NCBI GenBank assembly: GCA_961205875.1
Contig: OY540809.1
Location: 15,946,267 to 16,010,266 of the forward strand
Source of the DNA: Sialis fuliginosa
Lineage: Eukaryota; Arthropoda; Insecta; Megaloptera; Sialidae
Direction of reading: 5' to 3'
DNA length: 64,000 nt
Both the position numbers and the translations under genes were made by a program. Under the pieces are notes generated by a model that did not search any database, had not been told where the DNA came from, and saw nothing but the letters and a program-made list of their open reading frames with translations. Below, piece by piece: positions 12,601-22,999 of the stretch (within the stretch, counting starts at the first letter, position 1; the number at the start of each line of letters is the position of its first letter).

Positions 12601-15600
12601 TGAATGTAATTTAAGGGTTGTTTGAGAAGTGGAAATACAATTTTTAAAATATGTCAGAAATATTTTTTCTATAGTATTTTCACTGTTTTCAACAACCCCC
12701 TAAATATTAATTAATATTAAATATGACTCACAATCATTCTTTATTTATACTATTTTGTAGAATAGAACAAAAATGTATTTATATTTGTATTTAAAAAATT
12801 AATCAACAATGTAATTTTCTTCTTCTATCACAAGTTCATTTATTATTATACAAAAAGGAGAAAATGGCATTTGCTTAAAATATAAACACATCTATACTAA
12901 TTTTTATAACTTGGTTGCCCTTATTTCAAAATTTGTCTTGCTTTTTGTACTTTTAACTCATCTATACCTATAATAATAATGGTTTATGGTTTGTATATAT
13001 TAAATTTAATATTGCATGCATGGAGATAGATTTTAGATATATTTTTGGATTTCTACGAATTAACAATCGTATCTAAAACAAAGAACTAACTGTTTTATGT
13101 TAATACTTATTTTACAATTTTGATAAATACACGTTATATATAATCTGAATACAGTACACTAAGGAGGGGGGGGGGGAAGAATTAATTTTTAAATTTAAAT
13201 TACGACAATTTGAATGGTACATATAAAATACTGTATTGTTTTTTTAATAAGAATCATACAAATGGCTACTATAGAAGTTATTGTATCCCAACAGATCATC
13301 CTGTGCATCCGCCAGCGCACATTGGAGACCCCTGGGACTGTCCTTTCCCGCCGAACAAGAACTATATTATCAAAGCCGTGGAAGGGGTGTTCAATGTGTA
13401 CCCTAATCAAGAAGCCGTCGATAAAAACGAACCGTGTAATTACACGTATCCAAATCTGGCCACTTTTGTAGCAGATATGAATATGCTGTGTACAATGATA
13501 GCTGACGGACCTTTGTAAGTATCATCTCATTATACAAGTCTCGAGGCTTCCGCGGTGATCTTGATATGGATCTTGGCTTCTGAGTTTAAGCCGCGTCGAT
13601 TTGGCTGAACTTTTAGAAGAGTTTACACCCAGAAGCCAAGATCCATACCATAACATTATCAAAAACTATTACAAACTAGCGCATTGAACCCGATGTTATC
13701 CGGGGATATACATTTAATCTGTAATAAACATTGTTTTAACTTATTATTATTAACTATTTACGCAGCGCACGCGAAGATATCTCTCTTACGATTGTTTTTT
13801 TTCCGAAATTTACACATAATATACACCTAAACCCAGGCCCGGATTTAGAAATTTGCCGCCCCTAGGCAGTTGCGAAAATTGCCGCCCCTCACCCCTCGAA
13901 AGTAACAGTTTAAGTCATAGGTGTCAAAATATATAACTCAGGACTTTTTTTTTTTAGTCATGCTTAGAGAAATTTTTGCTTATGGGTTAAAATTTGTACG
14001 TCTCAATTTTCCGATGACAAACTCATCAATAATGGAATCAAAATCAAATTCAATTCCCACGAATATAACAAGTTTTCAAAGTTTCCACCAAAATTTGCCG
14101 CCCTTCAATTCTTGCTGCCCTAGGCAGCTGCCTACTCTGCCTGCATGGTAAATCCGGGCCTGCCTAAACCTTTCACGTGAAACATTCTATCTATTAGTGA
14201 AAATTGGAATAAAATCCATTCAGTAATTACTGAGAAAATCGTGCACGGACAGACGCGGCGACGAACTTTGTTTTTAACCGACTTCAAAAATGGAACCTCC
14301 TCCTTTTTTGAAGTCAATTCGACTGTATATATTTTTTATGTATATGTTCCGACAAATATGCACCGATTTGTACGTTTTTTTGTGTGTTTGAAAGAGTATA
14401 TTTCCGAGGTGGTCCCATATAAATTTCATCAAAATCTGAATATAGACTTTAATGATACACCACTCAAAAGAGAAGACAAACTTAAAAAAACATTCCAAAA
14501 AGAACCCTAAATACATTAAAAAGTATATAGGTATCTAATAATTAAATTTAACAATTTTTGAAGACGGTGTCAAGCAAATAAAAAAACTTTTTAAGAAAAA
14601 AAATAAAAACCGACTTCATAAATTTTTTTTGTCAAGGTTTTTATAAATGAAAAAAATATCTATTATTTCAATTTCTTTAGACCAGGATATTTTGGTAGAA
14701 ATGTTGAATGTATTATAACTGTGATAACTTTTAGGGTTCATCAAAATGCAAAGGTCGTTTGTCTATCCATCCTCAAAGTAACACGCAATAATAAATTGTA
14801 GATTTTTTATACGGTATATTTTTTTGTGCTTTTTTAAGTTTTTTATATACGATGTATAGATGTGTGATAATAAACATTTGCCGTATATAGGAAATCATTT
14901 TGCTACCGCCGGCTGAGCTACCTATCATCCAAATCCCAGCTCCACGTGTTACTTAACGAGCTTCGCGAGCTGGCCTCCCAGAAGGCCATCCCGCACCGCG
15001 ACTTCTACAACATACGCAAGGTGGACACTCACATACACGCGGCGTCGTGCATGAACCAGAAGCATCTGCTGCGGTTTATTAAGAAGACGCTAAAGAACAA
15101 CGCCGACGAGGTTGTTGTAAATAACAAGGGTCACAAGATGACCCTCAAGGAGGTGTTTCAGTCAATGAAGTTAACCACATACGACCTGACTGTTGATATG
15201 CTTGACGTGCATGCGGATAGGAATACTTTCCATAGGTAAATGGTTTTTATTTCATTATGTTTTGTTAAGAATTGTGTACATTGACGCCGATTCTTCATTA
15301 TATCAATAAGGGAGAGAATTTCATAACCAGTGTTGAATTCAGGGTACATCTGGGTAGATTTTGGATCACACTGTGACCCGACGCGAACGTGCGTGATTGG
15401 ATATTAAATGAAAATTAATGAAAACTATTGTTTATGTGACAAATTGAAATTTGAATCATGTAATTTGACTGAAAAATTTTGGGTTTTAGATTTTGTTGAT
15501 TATTTTATAGAAAATGACGTAAAAAGTTTAAATTTTCAAACCGCAGTACTATCTCAAACTGTTCTCGAGATATGGCCTCTCAAAGTTTTGATTTTTTCAA

Positions 15601-18401
15601 AATTTCAGAGAAAAATGACCGTAAATTTTCAACAAGTGATCGGATTTGATTTTAGTTGACGCATTTGAAATAAGCGTAAAAAGTTTTTTCGCGAAAAATC
15701 GAAAAAAATTCCAATGTTGATTTTTGACCAAAAATTTTTGTTGAATTTTTTCGAGATACAGACCTGCGATTTGAAAATTTCAACTTTTCACGTCATTTTC
15801 TATATAAAAACCATACTTTTAATGAAATCAAAAACCCAAAATTTTTAATCATATTTCATGATTCAAATTTGAATTTTTCATAAAAATAACAACTGAAATA
15901 CATTTTAAAATTGTAATTTATAACATATATTAAATTGTGCCACAAGCTTGACTGGGCGTGAGTAACATATACAAAGAAATTTTCCCTATGAAGCTACAAC
16001 GCACCACTGCCCAGATATCACATTTAATCTATTCTTTATCATGTTTTAGGTTTGATAAATTCAATGCAAAGTATAACCCTATTGGTGAGAGCAGATTGCG
16101 TGAGGTGTTCCTCAAAACAGACAACTATCTGAATGGCAAGTACTTTGCCAGAATCATCAAAGAGGTCTCTTCAGATTTAGAAGAGAGTAAATATCAGAAT
16201 GCAGAACTCAGGTTATCTATTTACGGTAAAAACCCTGACGAATGGGACAAGCTGGCAGAATGGGCGATTGCTTCCAATGTCTACTCAGACAATGTCCGTT
16301 GGTTAATTCAGATACCCAGACTTTAGTAAGTATTGTATTATGCAAACATAACCTCAATTTAATTTTTACAGTAAACTATTTGTTTTTCTTCCAATTTATT
16401 TTAAGGGTTCCATAGCTAACTCAGTCTGTCTGTGTCGCAGCCCTCCCATTCTCACATTTATATACCGATTAAGATGAAATAAGGTACATGGATGTAGCTT
16501 AGAAGACCCAAAAACAAAAAAGATTTTTGAAAAAAATAATATTTTTGGACCCTATAAATATTTTTTACTTTCCCCATTGAGCGGGGTATCTTTAGATAGG
16601 TCTCCTTAAATGCAGCAAAAAATGTTTTAGGACGTTTTGATTTTAACCCTTCAGTCACGAGATATTTGCTTTCAAAGTTGTTAACTATTGATGCAAATAA
16701 TCTGAAAAAATTCCATAATGTAGCTTTTAATTAGTACTTTCAATGAACATTATAACAAATACTGTAGCAAAAATAGCTTATGAAAAATTTAGAGATTACA
16801 TTTTTGGTCAATGTTAGCTGAAGAGAATGGCTGTGGAACCCTATCATTTGCATTGAAATTGGCCTTAAAAATAATTTATTTTTCTAGTGATATTTTCAAA
16901 CTAAACAAACTGATGAACAACTTCCAAGAGATCCTCAACAACATATTTCTTCCTCTCTTTGAAGTAACAAATGACCCTAACACCCATCCATCATTGCACC
17001 GTTTTCTTCAATACGTCATAGGTCTCGACTCGGTTGACGACGAAAGCAAACCAGAAAACCCTCTATTCGATAAGGACGTTCTACCGCCAGAGAAATGGAC
17101 AGAGGAAGAAAATCCTCCATACGCATACTACCTGTACTACATGTTCGCCAACATGACAGTTCTGAATCATTTCCGAAGGGAGCAGGGTCTGAACACGTTT
17201 GTTCTGAGGCCCCATTGCGGAGAGGCAGGCCCCATACAGCATCTCGTTTGCGGGTTCATGATGTCTGAAAATATATCGCATGGACTGCTGTTGCGTAAAG
17301 TCCCTGTACTTCAGTACTTGTACTATTTAGCGCAGATTGGTATCGCAATGTCTCCCCTCAGTAATAATTCACTGTTCTTGAATTATCATAGGAATCCTTT
17401 GCCTGAATATTTAGCAAGAGGGTTGGTTGTTAGTTTGTCTACAGATGACCCGTTACAATTCCATTTTACAAAGGTAAGATCATATTAAGTAACTCTGTCT
17501 GTTTGTTACCTTTTAACGGCTAAACCACTGAAATTATCTTGATGAAATTTGGTATGGAGATAGTTTGCATTCTGAGGAAGGGTATAGGCTACTTTGTATC
17601 CTGAAAAATTTATTATTAGATTATTATTATTATTATTTGTTTTATCGATTATCATAACTAATTTTCTTCTTCTTCTTCATGGAACTAATTTTCTTCTTCT
17701 TCTTCATGGGTTTTATTTCTGACAGCTCCTACCTAGTTTAAATCTCACGCGAGTAAAGCAGTGGGTAACAGTTAGTTGGTAAATAATTAATTAGTTGTTG
17801 TGTTTCTTCTTCTTACAATTACAGGAACCTCTGATGGAAGAATACAGTATTGCTGCACAAGTGTGGAAGTTGAGCTCTTGTGATATGTGTGAGCTAGCGC
17901 GAAACAGTGTACTGATGAGTGGATTTCCACACAGAGTATGTTTATTTTTATATTTTTTAAGTTAATGGATGTAATTTTTTTAAATATTACAAGTTAGGTT
18001 ACATTAACTTGAATTACTCAGTTAAAAAAATCATAGAACAAATTTGAAAACAGCAATTTAAAAAAATTGTGTATACCACAAATTGAATAAAATCTGACTA
18101 TCTTTTTTTTTTTAATGAAAAAAATTAATTCTGTAAAAATCATTAGCTAGCATAAATTTCAAGTTTCGAAATACTTTTTAAATGATCTCATTATGATAAT
18201 TTTTACCAAAATTATAACTGTATTATGTTTCAGATGAAGCAATATTGGTTAGGCCCCAACTACACTAAACAAGGAGTTGCAGGGAACGACATTACCCGCA
18301 CTAACGTCCCAGACATTAGAGTAGCGTTCCGATATGAAGCCTTGCTAGATGAGCTTACCAATATATTTAAAGTAGTTGAAAAACAGCCTGAAATCAATTA
18401 G
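673..18401 (+). CDS. AMPdeam: AMP deaminase (AMPD2-type), whole gene, alternatively spliced
   Basis: Deaminates AMP to IMP and ammonia in the cytosol (purine nucleotide cycle, adenylate balance). Joined exons: first exon 673-694, 2722-2818 or 6034-6085, then 6904-7072, 9814-9970, 10778-10964, 13295-13514, 14891-15235, 16050-16325, 16888-17473, 17825-17935 and 18234-18401. Phases agree at every junction, giving 746, 771 or 756 residues depending on the first exon. In the 771-residue form the zinc-binding VDTHIHAAS motif is near residue 324, [12 protein letters not shown] lies in exon 16888-17473, and the catalytic [11 protein letters not shown] is near residue 670. The insect N-terminal block [18 protein letters not shown] is encoded by 6904-7072. 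Length and order match animal AMPD2 proteins. Optional exons at 7362-7391 (30 nt) and 12219-12356 (138 nt) keep the frame. No canonical AATAAA was found close after the stop. The catalytic half is certain; use of each alternative exon is inferred from splice signals. Confidence 0.96.
1218..1334 (+). mobile_element. Small hAT-like MITE (CAGTGTTTCCCAA ends)
   Basis: Starts CAGTGTTTCCCAAA and ends with the near-reverse complement TTTGAGAAACACTG. 117 bp, no coding capacity. Terminal sequence is of hAT style; a clear 8-bp target duplication is not preserved. Confidence 0.55.
1766..2113. repeat. Head-to-head pair of family D repeats (fold-back)
   Basis: Copies of a ~100-bp dispersed repeat (core 'gacatagaactctggaacta' in other copies) lie at 1766-1853 in + and 2017-2113 in - orientation, so the interval can fold on itself. 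Other copies are at 3757-3856, 19693-19790, 28902-28974 and 62482-62572. No coding capacity; the rest of the 695-2721 intron shows nothing else. Confidence 0.65.
2160..2721 (+). promoter_or_regulatory. Probable promoter/5' leader for AMPD first exon B
   Basis: No open reading frame or repeat was recognised. The stretch is less AT-rich than its flanks and leads directly into exon B. It holds a CACGTG-like E-box core near 2401 and the initiator-like TCAGTTG at 2509-2515. The start site itself cannot be fixed from sequence. Confidence 0.3.
2722..2818 (+). CDS. AMPdeam: AMPD alternative first coding exon B
   Basis: Encodes a 32-residue hydrophilic N-terminus ([20 protein letters not shown], then [12 protein letters not shown]) plus one base before a GTAATT donor. 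It ends in phase 1 like exons A and C, so it splices in frame to 6904. The sequence 2160-2720 just upstream is less AT-rich than its surroundings and probably holds the promoter and 5' leader of this isoform. A TCAGTTG initiator-like motif at 2509-2515 is a possible start site. Confidence 0.65.
2940..3140 (+). repeat. Lepidopteran SINE/LINE-tail type repeat
   Basis: Contains 'cggctaaaacgctgaaccga' and 'gatgaaatttggcagggaga' and ends 'gcgggtaacagctagta', a sequence common in lepidopteran genomes. Sits in the AMPD intron. Related copies are at 17488-17775, 23410-23560 and 45541-45720. The reading frame on the other strand here is a shadow. Confidence 0.7.
3757..3856 (+). repeat. Family D dispersed repeat copy
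   Basis: About 100 bp with 'agcgacatagaactctggaa' and 'tagtctagttttacgtatta'. Same family as 1766-2113. The remaining AMPD intron 3860-6033 shows no gene; 4680-4870 is somewhat less AT-rich and could hold a leader exon, without further support. Confidence 0.6.
6034..6085 (+). CDS. AMPdeam: AMPD alternative first coding exon C
   Basis: ATG with [17 protein letters not shown] and one extra base, then donor GTGCGT. It ends in phase 1 and joins 6904 in frame. It is the first exon nearest the common body. The composition is acidic and unlike exon B, so the isoforms would differ only in a short unstructured N-terminus. Confidence 0.6.
6904..7072 (+). CDS. AMPdeam: AMPD common exon 2 (insect N-terminal signature)
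   Basis: The acceptor TGTGTGCAG precedes 6904 and the donor GTAAGT follows 7072. Encodes SESPTFG through [18 protein letters not shown] and IQRQINY, the conserved N-terminal block of insect AMPD. Starts in phase 1, ends in phase 2. An ATG at 6894 lies in the intron and in frame, but I do not regard it as the start because the phase-1 junction with three upstream exons explains the exon better. Confidence 0.9.
7362..7391 (+). CDS. AMPdeam: AMPD putative 30-nt micro-exon
   Basis: A 30-base segment between acceptor TTATTTCTTAG and donor GTAAGC. Its length is divisible by three. In the phase set by exon 2 it reads WPHHLLPKS flanked by completing bases, with no stop. It would insert ten residues before the AAREAEDRR block. 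Skipping it also keeps the frame, so it is best described as a cassette candidate. Confidence 0.4.
8895..9085 (+). repeat. Two-copy tandem repeat in AMPD intron
   Basis: A ~115-bp unit with 'cgaaatacgcgatttcaaaa' and 'tacatattaaacctttaaaa' occurs twice, near 8895 and 9009. The rest of intron 7392-9813 shows AT-rich sequence, a T-tract at 9718-9734 and no gene. Confidence 0.6.
9814..9970 (+). CDS. AMPdeam: AMPD exon 3
   Basis: Encodes [18 protein letters not shown], then a region ending in the conserved block [18 protein letters not shown] (animal AMPD2 has a matching ISGEE segment). Acceptor TTTTTTTAG, donor GTCAGT. Phase 2 in, phase 0 out. It is clearly more GC-rich than the surrounding introns. 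Confidence 0.92.
10384..10555 (+). mobile_element. MITE with CTTAGGGGCT ends
   Basis: Bounded by CTTAGGGGCT and its inverse AGCCCCTTAAG, about 170 bp, no coding capacity. The 'ggggctatccattaaacacg' start resembles a widespread insect MITE type. Lies in the AMPD intron 9971-10777. Confidence 0.5.
10778..10964 (+). CDS. AMPdeam: AMPD exon 4
   Basis: Encodes [20 protein letters not shown] and [13 protein letters not shown], a well conserved regulatory-domain segment. Acceptor TATAACCAG, donor GTATGT, phase 0 in and phase 1 out. It can join 13295 directly or through the optional exon at 12219. Confidence 0.93.
11616..11774 (+). mobile_element. hAT-like MITE (CAGTGGTGC ends)
   Basis: Starts CAGTGGTGCTC and ends GCGCACCACTG. 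Flanks TTGTTAAA and TTGTAAAA match at 7 of 8 positions, as expected for an aged 8-bp duplication. 159 bp, non-coding, in AMPD intron 10965-12218, which otherwise shows nothing. Confidence 0.6.
12219..12356 (+). CDS. AMPdeam: AMPD optional 138-nt cassette exon
   Basis: Open segment of 46 codons between acceptor CTCTCCAG and donor GTAAAA, phase 1 at both ends. Encodes [20 protein letters not shown] and a Ser/Asn/acidic stretch ending DLFIMNP. Without it, exon 4 joins DHPVHPP as in known animal AMPDs; with it, 46 residues are inserted there. No matching segment is known to me in vertebrate AMPD. Good splice sites and an open frame support a real cassette or lineage-specific exon. Confidence 0.65.
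13295..13514 (+). CDS. AMPdeam: AMPD exon (DHPVHPP block)
   Basis: Encodes [14 protein letters not shown] through the conserved [20 protein letters not shown] and GP. Acceptor TCCCAACAG, donor GTAAGT, phase 1 in and phase 2 out. Matches the segment just before the catalytic barrel in animal AMPD. Confidence 0.95.
13834..14162 (+). mobile_element. hAT-like MITE with perfect 8-bp target duplication
   Basis: Termini CAGGCCCGGATTTA and TAAATCCGGGCCTG are perfect inverted repeats. The flanks are both CCTAAACC (13826-13833 and 14163-14170). 329 bp. It sits inside an older lepidopteran repeat that continues to about 14500 ('tttaaccgacttcaaaaatg'). Confidence 0.85.
14891..15235 (+). CDS. AMPdeam: AMPD exon with the zinc-binding HxH motif
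   Basis: Encodes [20 protein letters not shown], then [20 protein letters not shown] and [18 protein letters not shown]. The HIH pair binds catalytic zinc in the amidohydrolase barrel. Acceptor GTATATAG, donor GTAAAT, phase 2 at both ends. High identity to vertebrate AMPD2. Confidence 0.97.
15436..15892. repeat. Fold-back repeat in AMPD intron
   Basis: Arms of about 140 bp (15436-15578 and 15745-15892), diverged but alignable, with 'tagaaaatgacgtaaaaagt' mirrored by 'acttttcacgtcattttcta'. Non-coding. It fills most of the intron between the HxH exon and the next. Confidence 0.65.
16050..16325 (+). CDS. AMPdeam: AMPD exon ([14 protein letters not shown] block)
   Basis: Encodes [20 protein letters not shown] through [15 protein letters not shown] and [11 protein letters not shown]. 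Acceptor ATGTTTTAG, donor GTAAGT, phase 2 at both ends. Confidence 0.97.
16380..16850. repeat. Lepidopteran 'gggttcca...ggaaccct' repeat
   Basis: Spans most of AMPD intron 16326-16887, from 'aagggttccatagcta' to 'gtggaacccta'. Shares segments with the tandem pair at 57470-57870 ('cccttcagtcacgaga' in opposite orientation). Non-coding. Confidence 0.5.
16888..17473 (+). CDS. AMPdeam: AMPD main catalytic exon
   Basis: Largest exon. Encodes the barrel segments [43 protein letters not shown] and the active-site [11 protein letters not shown] with its paired aspartates. Acceptor TTTCTAG, donor GTAAGA, phase 2 in and phase 0 out. Confidence 0.98.
17488..17775 (+). repeat. Lepidopteran SINE/LINE-tail type repeat
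   Basis: Same family as 2940-3140 ('ttgatgaaatttggtatgga', end 'gtgggtaacagttagttgg'), with a CTT-rich duplicated patch at 17660-17705. Occupies AMPD intron 17474-17824. Confidence 0.6.
17825..17935 (+). CDS. AMPdeam: AMPD penultimate exon
   Basis: 37 codons: [20 protein letters not shown] and [17 protein letters not shown]. Acceptor CAATTACAG, donor GTATGT, phase 0 at both ends. Confidence 0.97.
18234..18401 (+). CDS. AMPdeam: AMPD last coding exon
   Basis: 55 codons plus [43 protein letters not shown] and a short tail ending QPEIN. It matches the normal AMPD C-terminus, so the gene is complete at its 3' end. Confidence 0.97.
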   Translation: MKQYWLGPNYTKQGVAGNDITRTNVPDIRVAFRYEALLDELTNIFKVVEKQPEIN

Positions 18402-18736
18402 ATCGTTTCTGTAGTCTTTTACGTTTCAAGAAACGCCTTAAATAATTATGTAAGATTTTATTTATTTTATATTTGTATCCATTTTATATAAAAAGTTAGT
18501 GAGGTCTGATAATGAATAGATGCCAAGATATAATTAATATTAATGACATTGTTGACCAAAAAAAATGTTGAAATATTTAATATGTTTATTTTTAAAATTG
18601 TTAGTAGATACTTTTTATAAATGATTTGTTAGCATATACCTTAGATTAGGAAAGACTATGGATACATAACAACCAATGCTAGTCCGTATATGAAACTATT
18701 ACCAAAATTTTACGATAGCCATCTTTTCTTAACTGT

Positions 18737-19430
18737 CACAATCGTCATTCCCATGCATATTATCCCAGAGGCATCAGTTGAAAATTTATAATATGCAAAT
18801 ATCTGGTATTATTTAACTGGATAGTGGATGCCTATGAAATTACTATTAAACCGGATGGCTAATTTTCATACTACTACATAACAGCATGGTGGAAAGATAC
18901 ATTATATATATATTTGTACCATGACGTAACAGTATCTTTTCCCTTTGCGCATGCGCGAGACGCAACACTGAACTAAATTTTGATATAATATAGAGTTCAA
19001 TGTATATGCATCTATGGTTGTTTATTCAGTTATTAATTATGATTTGATAATTAAAGTAAATTACAGGTTTTTGCGTGTACATGCGCACAATCAGTTTCAG
19101 TTGTTAGGAAATATTCAATTTCAGCCATCATTTTTGACTTATAATCAGTTCAGCCATATCAATGGCAAATATGCTTTAAATTACAATTGAATTTGGTATG
19201 TATGATAAATGATAGTTCCAAATAGACATTTCTCTGTTAATCAATTATGACTGAAATACTTTTAAAGACAATATAAAATATTTATTATTAATTTATTTTT
19301 CAATTCATTCAAAACAATTGATATTTATTTTAAAATCTGAATGATACCTACACCAATATATGACTCGTGGAGCGATATGATAACAACTCTCGGTAATGTG
19401 TTATTTGTCCTTTATCTTTCCTTGTCTAAG
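18737..19430 (+). repeat. Repeat copy 1 (shared with 51500-51840), split by an insertion
   Basis: The outer parts align with 51500-51840 ('cccagaggcatcagttgaaa', 'gatagttccaaatagacatt', 'gactcgtggagc'). An extra 362-bp block at 18803-19164 is absent from the other copy. Non-coding, in the AMPD-NRF intergenic gap. Confidence 0.7.
18803..19164. mobile_element. Insertion with 8-bp duplication inside a repeat
   Basis: 362 bp flanked by GCAAATAT on both sides (18795-18802, 19165-19172); the empty site is seen at 51500-51840 as GCAAATGT. The ends are not clear inverted repeats, so the superfamily is open. Confidence 0.55.
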
Positions 19431-22400
19431 GCAGATACATTCTTTATTAGTAAATAGATATGAAAATATATACATGGTTATGAAAATTTAAAGGTATATT
19501 TGATTGTGTGTTGTCTTTTAATATATTTTAAATATTTTCTTCGAGACTTTGTTGTGATACTTAAATATATATATTTTATATACATGTATCATATTTTTTA
19601 GAATTTTTTTGTTATTTTAATAGCGATACAAATATATTTCATTTAACTGTCTTTTTCCCTTCAACGTTGGGTGAATAAAAAAAATTTTTCTTGTTTAGCG
19701 ACATATAATTTTGGAACTATAAATCGTAGAAAACTGAGAATAAGTTTTAAATGTATATTATATTGTCTTATCTCATGCATTAAAATTTAATTTAAAATTA
19801 AATTTAAATTAATTTAAAATTTATATAGTAGTTACAGATCTTTCTGAACAAGATACTTTTTCTTATCCATCCGATGTTTAACATGTCTATATAATCGCTG
19901 TTGGTTTTGATAAAAATATTACTCTGACTCTATAATATTTACTATAACAATATAAAGAAGTCAATAAACAACAAAAAAATAATTATTATATGTGACATTG
20001 TCAATATATGTGCCCAAATAAAGCAAAAATTAGAACAGGCATGTCTAACACATTTTTGGGTAATTGTAAAAATAAAATTACATTATAACGTAACGTTCAT
20101 ATATTATATATACATGGTGTTTTACCCGATGATGGATGGACGCCATTGAATAGAGCAAATAATATACAAATACCAAATATATGTCGTATCTTATAAAAAC
20201 ATAAACAACCCTAGCAGAAGTTACAAGTTTATCTTTTATCATTGTTATTGTTGCGAATTGATGTTACATGTTACCCCAGATTTCTAAAAGCACTCATGTT
20301 AATCTGAAATACATTAAATTTTAAAATTTCCATTAGGTAATTGCATTATAGCATTGAGTAAAAAATAACAAGAGAAACAACGTATACGGGAGAGCTGAAA
20401 CGCAGTAGATATATGAACCATGCACTATTTGAGCCCCAGGAAGTGCTGGTATCTATTGAAAAAATTATTAATTATACATATGAAATATTTGGTTTTCGAC
20501 TCTACTAAATCGTCAGATTCTAAGCTCCGCCCATCTAAAATGATTTACGAACGTCTTGTTTACATTATTTTAAGTCGGCTGATACGTGATACAAAGGCAA
20601 CAAAAACGTTGCAAGAAATTATTCGTTACTTATTATCTTTTTCTTTTAAATAAAACAAAAAAAATATGTAATGTTAAAATTATTTGAGATAATTGCTGCT
20701 ATCAATAATATAATAGATTTTTGCTTTAAAGTAGGTTTTTATAAGTTGTAAGAAATTTTAATTTGTGACGCGATGTTACATTACTGATGATATGTATAAT
20801 TAAAATTAGATTGATCGTTTTATTCATTTCAAATTAATATAAAAATATATCAAAACTAAAAATATGGTTCTGCGGTTTTTTGTATCTACATTGCTTTAAA
20901 CATAAAATATGGATTGTGGACCGATACATATTACATATAACAATATATACAAAATAAGTTTTTATGGTTCCGAAGAAACCCTATTAATGTCACTTTGTCG
21001 TTCGTCCGTCCGTCCGTCCTTTTCACTCAAAGCCAAATAGCTCGTAAACTATATCAGCTAGAAACTTGAAATTTTTACTGAATATGTAAAATGACACCCT
21101 CTAGTAAAATATGTACAAATTTATTGAATAAATAATTTTTCAAGGGGGGCAATAAGGAGCTAAAGCTAGGTAAAAAAAATATTTTTTTTATACCAAGGCA
21201 TGTGGCACGTTAAAATGTATAACCAAACAAGCGGAATTTGACCTTTTTTCTATTTTTTTTCTAATTCAAAAATGGTGCCTGTAGGGGGCTTTAAAGCAAA
21301 TCCCAAAAAACCAAAAAAAATTGTATACCAAGACGTGTGGCATGTCAAAATGTACATCTCAATTAGTAGAATTTGACCATATTTTTATTTATTTTCTAAC
21401 TCTAAAATGGCGCCTATAGGGGGCTAAAAGCAGTATTTTATTCTGCCCCCCCCCCTAACTCTTGTAACTACCAGCTCAAAAAATCTGAAAAAAATTGGTA
21501 ACGAGGTTTTGATGGGACTACCAACGACAAATACTAAAGTCGACAATATAATTTTAAATTTTGGAATAATAGGGAGGGGTGTAAGAGAATTAAAAAATTT
21601 TATTTTCATATCTAGGCATGTGGTAGGTATGTCAAAATGTACATCTCAATTCGTAGAACATGACCATATTTTTTATTTTTTTCTAACTCAAAAATGGCGC
21701 CTGTAGGGGGCTAAATGCAGTGTTTTATTTTGTCCCCCCTCCCTCTAACTCTGTAACTACCGGCTCAAAAAATCTGAAAAAAATTTGGTAACGAGGCTTT
21801 GGTGGGACTACCAACGACAAATACTAAAGTCAACAATATAATTTTAAATTTTAGAATTATATGGAGGGGCGTCATAGAATTTTTTATTTTGATATCTAGG
21901 CATGTGGTATGTCAAAATATAGATCTCAATTAGTAGAACTTGACATTTTTTTATATTTTAACTTTTACTTAAAAATGCACCCGTAAGTGGTTCCAAATAT
22001 TTCACGTAGTACGTACTTCGGAACCCTTATGGCATACCTACACTCGTGTATGTCTTGCCCGAATTATTTTTTTTATCTTCTTCAATGAAAATTAAAAATT
22101 CTTTTTTTTTATTTCTCAAATATTAGACATTAAAATTACTTTTGACCAAATATCATCGAAATTCTTTTTATTTTTGTAAGCTTGTTCAAATTGTCTAATA
22201 AGAACTAGAATAATGTGTGAGGAATGTGACGAGATTTTGCGATGTGTTTCAAAAACAAACACTAAAATAAGTCAGCTATCAGTGAGAGGCAAGGGGACTC
22301 AATAAAAAAGCACCCCAAAATGTACACAGTAATTTGAATATGACTGAAAGATATAAAACATGTAGTTTATAAAGTCTCATCACTAAAAATTCCGAAAAAA

Positions 22401-22999
22401 ATTATGATTTTTTAATTTTTATCCCCACCATATTGAATTAAAAACGGGGAATGAGTGAAAATATTTACTGTAATAGTGTATCTAACATAGAATTTCACTT
22501 TTATTATAAGTAGCTCATAAAAGCATGATTATCGCAGAATAATACAAAAAAATCTGAATTTTACAAATTTTTTTATTATTTTTACCATTTTGGTGAGTTT
22601 AAAATGGTTTAAGGTGAGAAAAAAAAATGTTTTCTTAAACTCTGACACCTCCGATCACCGTTGATCATAGTTTCAATTCAATTCTGATACTCTTTCGACT
22701 CGAAAAAAAAAGTGAAAATACAAAATCTCTTATTTTTTTATACTTTTCGACTTAAAATCCGCCATATTTTTTTCAGAGCCATAAAAATGCAATTTTGAAC
22801 CCGGAAATCGAAAGAGCACACTTGAAAATAGTAAAATACATGACTTTTATTTATATTACTTCCGTTATTCTTAATGAGTTTGGAGCTCAAAGATTGACGA
22901 AAAAAATTGTTATTTTGGTCCTTAATGGGTTAAATAACCGTTACCCAAAAAAGTGGTATCCCCCCCCCCCCCCACCCGATCGAATAAAACAAATTAAAA

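Noticed and set aside
13157-13176. G-run as a possible quadruplex or regulatory site
   Set aside because: A single run of G without further G-runs nearby cannot form a standard intramolecular quadruplex; probably slippage.
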